Source: Dermatophilus congolensis (GTDB taxonomy: Bacteria > Actinomycetota > Actinomycetes > Actinomycetales > Dermatophilaceae). From it: 64,000 nucleotides of DNA. Under the pieces are notes generated by a model that made no database searches, was not told the origin of the DNA, and saw nothing but the letters and a program-made list of their open reading frames with translations. How positions within the stretch are numbered: the first letter of the stretch is position 1; each line of letters begins with the position of its first letter. Positions 61,943 through 64,000 of this stretch are shown here, piece by piece. The translations under genes were made by a program, and so were the position numbers. The stretch is taken from NCBI GenBank assembly GCA_030538115.1, contig JAUNUP010000007.1:130705-194704 (forward strand), in the 5' to 3' direction.

Positions 61943-64000
61943 ATGCGACGACGGGTGCGGTGGGTATTGCTCGCGGTGCTGCTGTTCGCGGTCACGGCCG
62001 TTGTTGCGACGGCGGGGTCATTGGCGGCCAATGCCGTGTCCAATTCGCCTCAGTGGCCAGGCGCATTGGACCTGATCCGGCGATATCCGCTGGAGAGCCT
62101 CTTAACCTCGGCTCTCCTAGCGGGCGCAGCGGGAATCGGACTGTGGCAAGTGCAGAAGCGCGCCGACTCCCCCGAGCAGATCCGCCCTGCACTGCCCGGG
62201 CTGCCTTCATGGGTGGTGCGGCGGCCGGCTGAGCTGAACGAAGCGGTTGAGGCGCTGCGGTCCAAGCGACCGGGGCTGGTCGGATTGACGGGATTGCACG
62301 GGGCCGGGGGGTTCGGCAAGACCACGCTGGCGCAACTCATCCGCCATGACCGCCGGATTCGACACAGATTCGGCGATCGGATCGTGATGATAACAATCGG
62401 CCGCGATGCAGAGACCCCGCAGGAGATCGCCAGAAAGGTCTTGGACGTGATCACGTTTCTGACCGGGGAGGCGGCTCCACCACTGACGGATCCGAAATTG
62501 GCAGGTCAGCATCTGGGTGGGGTGCTGAATCAGCTGGGTCGAGTGCTGTTGGTGGTCGACGACGTGTGGACCAAGGAACAGCTTGAGCCGTTCCTGATGG
62601 GCGGCGACCGGTGCAAGCGGCTGATCACCACACGGGTGTCCTCCTGCATCCCAGCAGGCTCGACAAGAGTGTCGGTGGATCGCATGACGCCAGACCAAGC
62701 GCGGGCGGTCCTCACATTGGACCTGACCTCGATGGCTCCAGAATTGATCGAACAGTTGCTGAACGTCACAGGGCGGTGGCCGTTACTACTGCGGTTGGTG
62801 AACCGAGCGATCGTGGCCCGGGTGGACGACAAGTGCGGTATCGACCCTGCCGCACAGTTGATTCTCCAGGCGCTCATCCAGTCAGGACCAGGTGGTATCG
62901 ACAGATACGGGGATCACCAGCGCGCCATGAATGTGGACGACCCCGACCAGCGCAACCGCGCGGTCGAGGCCACCCTGGCAGCCAGCATCGACCTGCTCGG
63001 CGAGCGCGAGGATCGGCAGCGGCTCCTGGAGCTGGGGATCTTCGCGGAGGATGAAGCGATCCCGCTGGACCTGGTTGCCACCCTCTGGCAAGCCACCAGC
63101 AGGTTGGACGTGGACGGCGCACAGACTCTGTGCCGTCGACTGGACGACCTCGCCTTGATCACTCGCCGAATCGGAGACAAGCACCGGGCCTGGATCGAGA
63201 TCCACGATGTCATCCGCAGCTATCTACGGGATCGGCTCGGCGAGCAAGGGATCATCGCGGCGAACTCACGCTGGCTAGACTTGTTGGCGGACCAGACCGG
63301 CTCGGCCCCATCGCTGGAGGACGACGGCGTGGTCACGAAGTGGTGGGACTCGGCCGTATCAGGGCGGTACCTGCGAATCCACCTGGTGTCCCATCTCCTA
63401 GAAGCTGATCGGCGGGGGACCTCGGCCGCGGTGGCCTGTGATCTGCGTTGGGCGCTGACGCGTTTAAACGCCGGCGAGCTCAGCGGTGCGGTCGGCGATC
63501 TCACGAGTATCGGCACGCGAGAAGCACTGCTTCGTGCCCGAGCCCTAAACCGCAACGCCCATCTACTGGCCCCATTCCCTCAACGCGACCTCACCGAAGG
63601 CAATGTCGCATGTCGGTTGGCCGATGACCCCGCGTGGCATCGCCAGGCCAAGGCGGTCGGGGATCAGACCCGCAAACCACACCTGCTGCCCCGATGGCCG
63701 CTGCCTGACACTCCATCATCAGCCCTCTTACACGTGCTCACCGGCCACACCGGCTGGGTGCGGGCGCTGGCCGTGGACCCGAACGGTCAGTGGCTGGCCA
63801 GCGCCGGCATTGAAGGGACGGTACGAGTCTGGGACCCACACACCGGCACCGCACTGCACACCCTGACCGGCCACACCCGTGAGGTGTCGGCACTGGCCGC
63901 AGACCCGAACGGCCAGTGGCTGGCCAGCGCCGGCGACTCGACGGTACGAGTCTGGGACCCACACACCGGCACCGCACTGCACACCCTGACCGGCCACACC
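61943..64000 (+). CDS. Membrane-anchored NB-ARC/WD40 STAND NTPase, 5' part
   Basis: 686 codons visible, open at the right edge. Two TM-like segments (about 7-30 and 55-72), then an NB-ARC ATPase: Walker A GLHGAGGFGKTTLA, Walker B VLLVVDDVW, LITTR sensor and GRWPLLLRLV. A helical middle (about 330-590) precedes WD40 repeats of 41-42 residues (VRALAVDPNGQWLASAG, TVRVWDPHTGTALHTLTGHT). Repeats share a 60-nt identical block at 63818-63877 and 63941-64000. Codons such as tta, ata, cta and aaa are commoner than in neighbours, suggesting acquired DNA. Such STAND proteins serve as signalling or defence switches; the effector end is not visible. Confidence 0.85.
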   Translation, partial: MRRRVRWVLLAVLLFAVTAVVATAGSLAANAVSNSPQWPGALDLIRRYPLESLLTSALLAGAAGIGLWQVQKRADSPEQIRPALPGLPSWVVRRPAELNEAVEALRSKRPGLVGLTGLHGAGGFGKTTLAQLIRHDRRIRHRFGDRIVMITIGRDAETPQEIARKVLDVITFLTGEAAPPLTDPKLAGQHLGGVLNQLGRVLLVVDDVWTKEQLEPFLMGGDRCKRLITTRVSSCIPAGSTRVSVDRMTPDQARAVLTLDLTSMAPELIEQLLNVTGRWPLLLRLVNRAIVARVDDKCGIDPAAQLILQALIQSGPGGIDRYGDHQRAMNVDDPDQRNRAVEATLAASIDLLGEREDRQRLLELGIFAEDEAIPLDLVATLWQATSRLDVDGAQTLCRRLDDLALITRRIGDKHRAWIEIHDVIRSYLRDRLGEQGIIAANSRWLDLLADQTGSAPSLEDDGVVTKWWDSAVSGRYLRIHLVSHLLEADRRGTSAAVACDLRWALTRLNAGELSGAVGDLTSIGTREALLRARALNRNAHLLAPFPQRDLTEGNVACRLADDPAWHRQAKAVGDQTRKPHLLPRWPLPDTPSSALLHVLTGHTGWVRALAVDPNGQWLASAGIEGTVRVWDPHTGTALHTLTGHTREVSALAADPNGQWLASAGDSTVRVWDPHTGTALHTLTGHT

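Overview
The window is high-GC DNA with dense, short-spaced genes, many hairpin terminators between convergent genes and several apparently leaderless starts. A mycothiol-dependent maleylpyruvate isomerase, an MsiK-like sugar ATPase, 13E12-type HNH and DUF1206 genes point to an Actinomycetota genome. Order Micrococcales is my inference only. Chemoreceptor and c-di-GMP genes suggest a motile or surface-responsive bacterium. No rRNA, tRNA or CRISPR array was seen.

Layout. 1-10.6 kb is aromatic-acid catabolism: the end of pcaJ, an aromatic acid:H+ symporter, a YihY/BrkB protein, a DHA2-type exporter, a CueP copper lipoprotein with a CsoR-like operator, then a gentisate operon (ring-cleaving dioxygenase, fumarylpyruvate hydrolase, maleylpyruvate isomerase, 3-hydroxybenzoate 6-hydroxylase). 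10.8-17.2 kb holds cysE, a secreted trypsin-like protease, an iolC-iolA pair with a divergent GntR regulator, and a TauE/SafE permease. 17.3-19.5 kb carries two mosaic Uma2 nuclease copies around a BrnT/BrnA-like toxin-antitoxin pair. 19.6-26.4 kb has two collinear GGDEF-EAL membrane proteins around a secreted heparinase-like protein, plus a decayed second heparinase start. 26.5-32.4 kb has a DUF2231-cytochrome b5 fusion, a PAS sensor with a soluble chemoreceptor (a split Aer-like pair), an FUSC protein and a two-component system.

32.5-44.1 kb contains a lipoprotein, an opine-dehydrogenase-like enzyme, DUF1206, two PAP2 phosphatases, a one-piece PurL, an HNH protein, a MazEF module and a LysE exporter. 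44.2-61.7 kb contains a Tat-type M15-like protein, a beta-CASP nuclease, a VOC protein, a second TauE/SafE permease, an MsiK-like ATPase, a full-length chemoreceptor, purU, nfo, a long-form argA, a HAD phosphatase, an aldehyde dehydrogenase with DUF779, and a double-hotdog thioesterase. At 61.74 kb composition shifts toward A/T and an open-ended NB-ARC/WD40 STAND protein starts, probably the edge of an accessory island.

Most unusual is a family of ~55-bp intergenic elements, each bounded by GTGCCGTGGCAC and its complement and arranged in head-opposed pairs. Four pairs sit in a 208-bp-period tandem array at 45.28-46.03 kb, and two more pairs (one decayed) at 55.89-56.22 kb. Both loci lie between convergent gene ends. 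The arrangement resembles enterobacterial BIMEs but the sequence is different and not one I recognise. A second hairpin family (AAYGACGCTGASTGCTCC arms) occurs at 53.85 and 54.98 kb.
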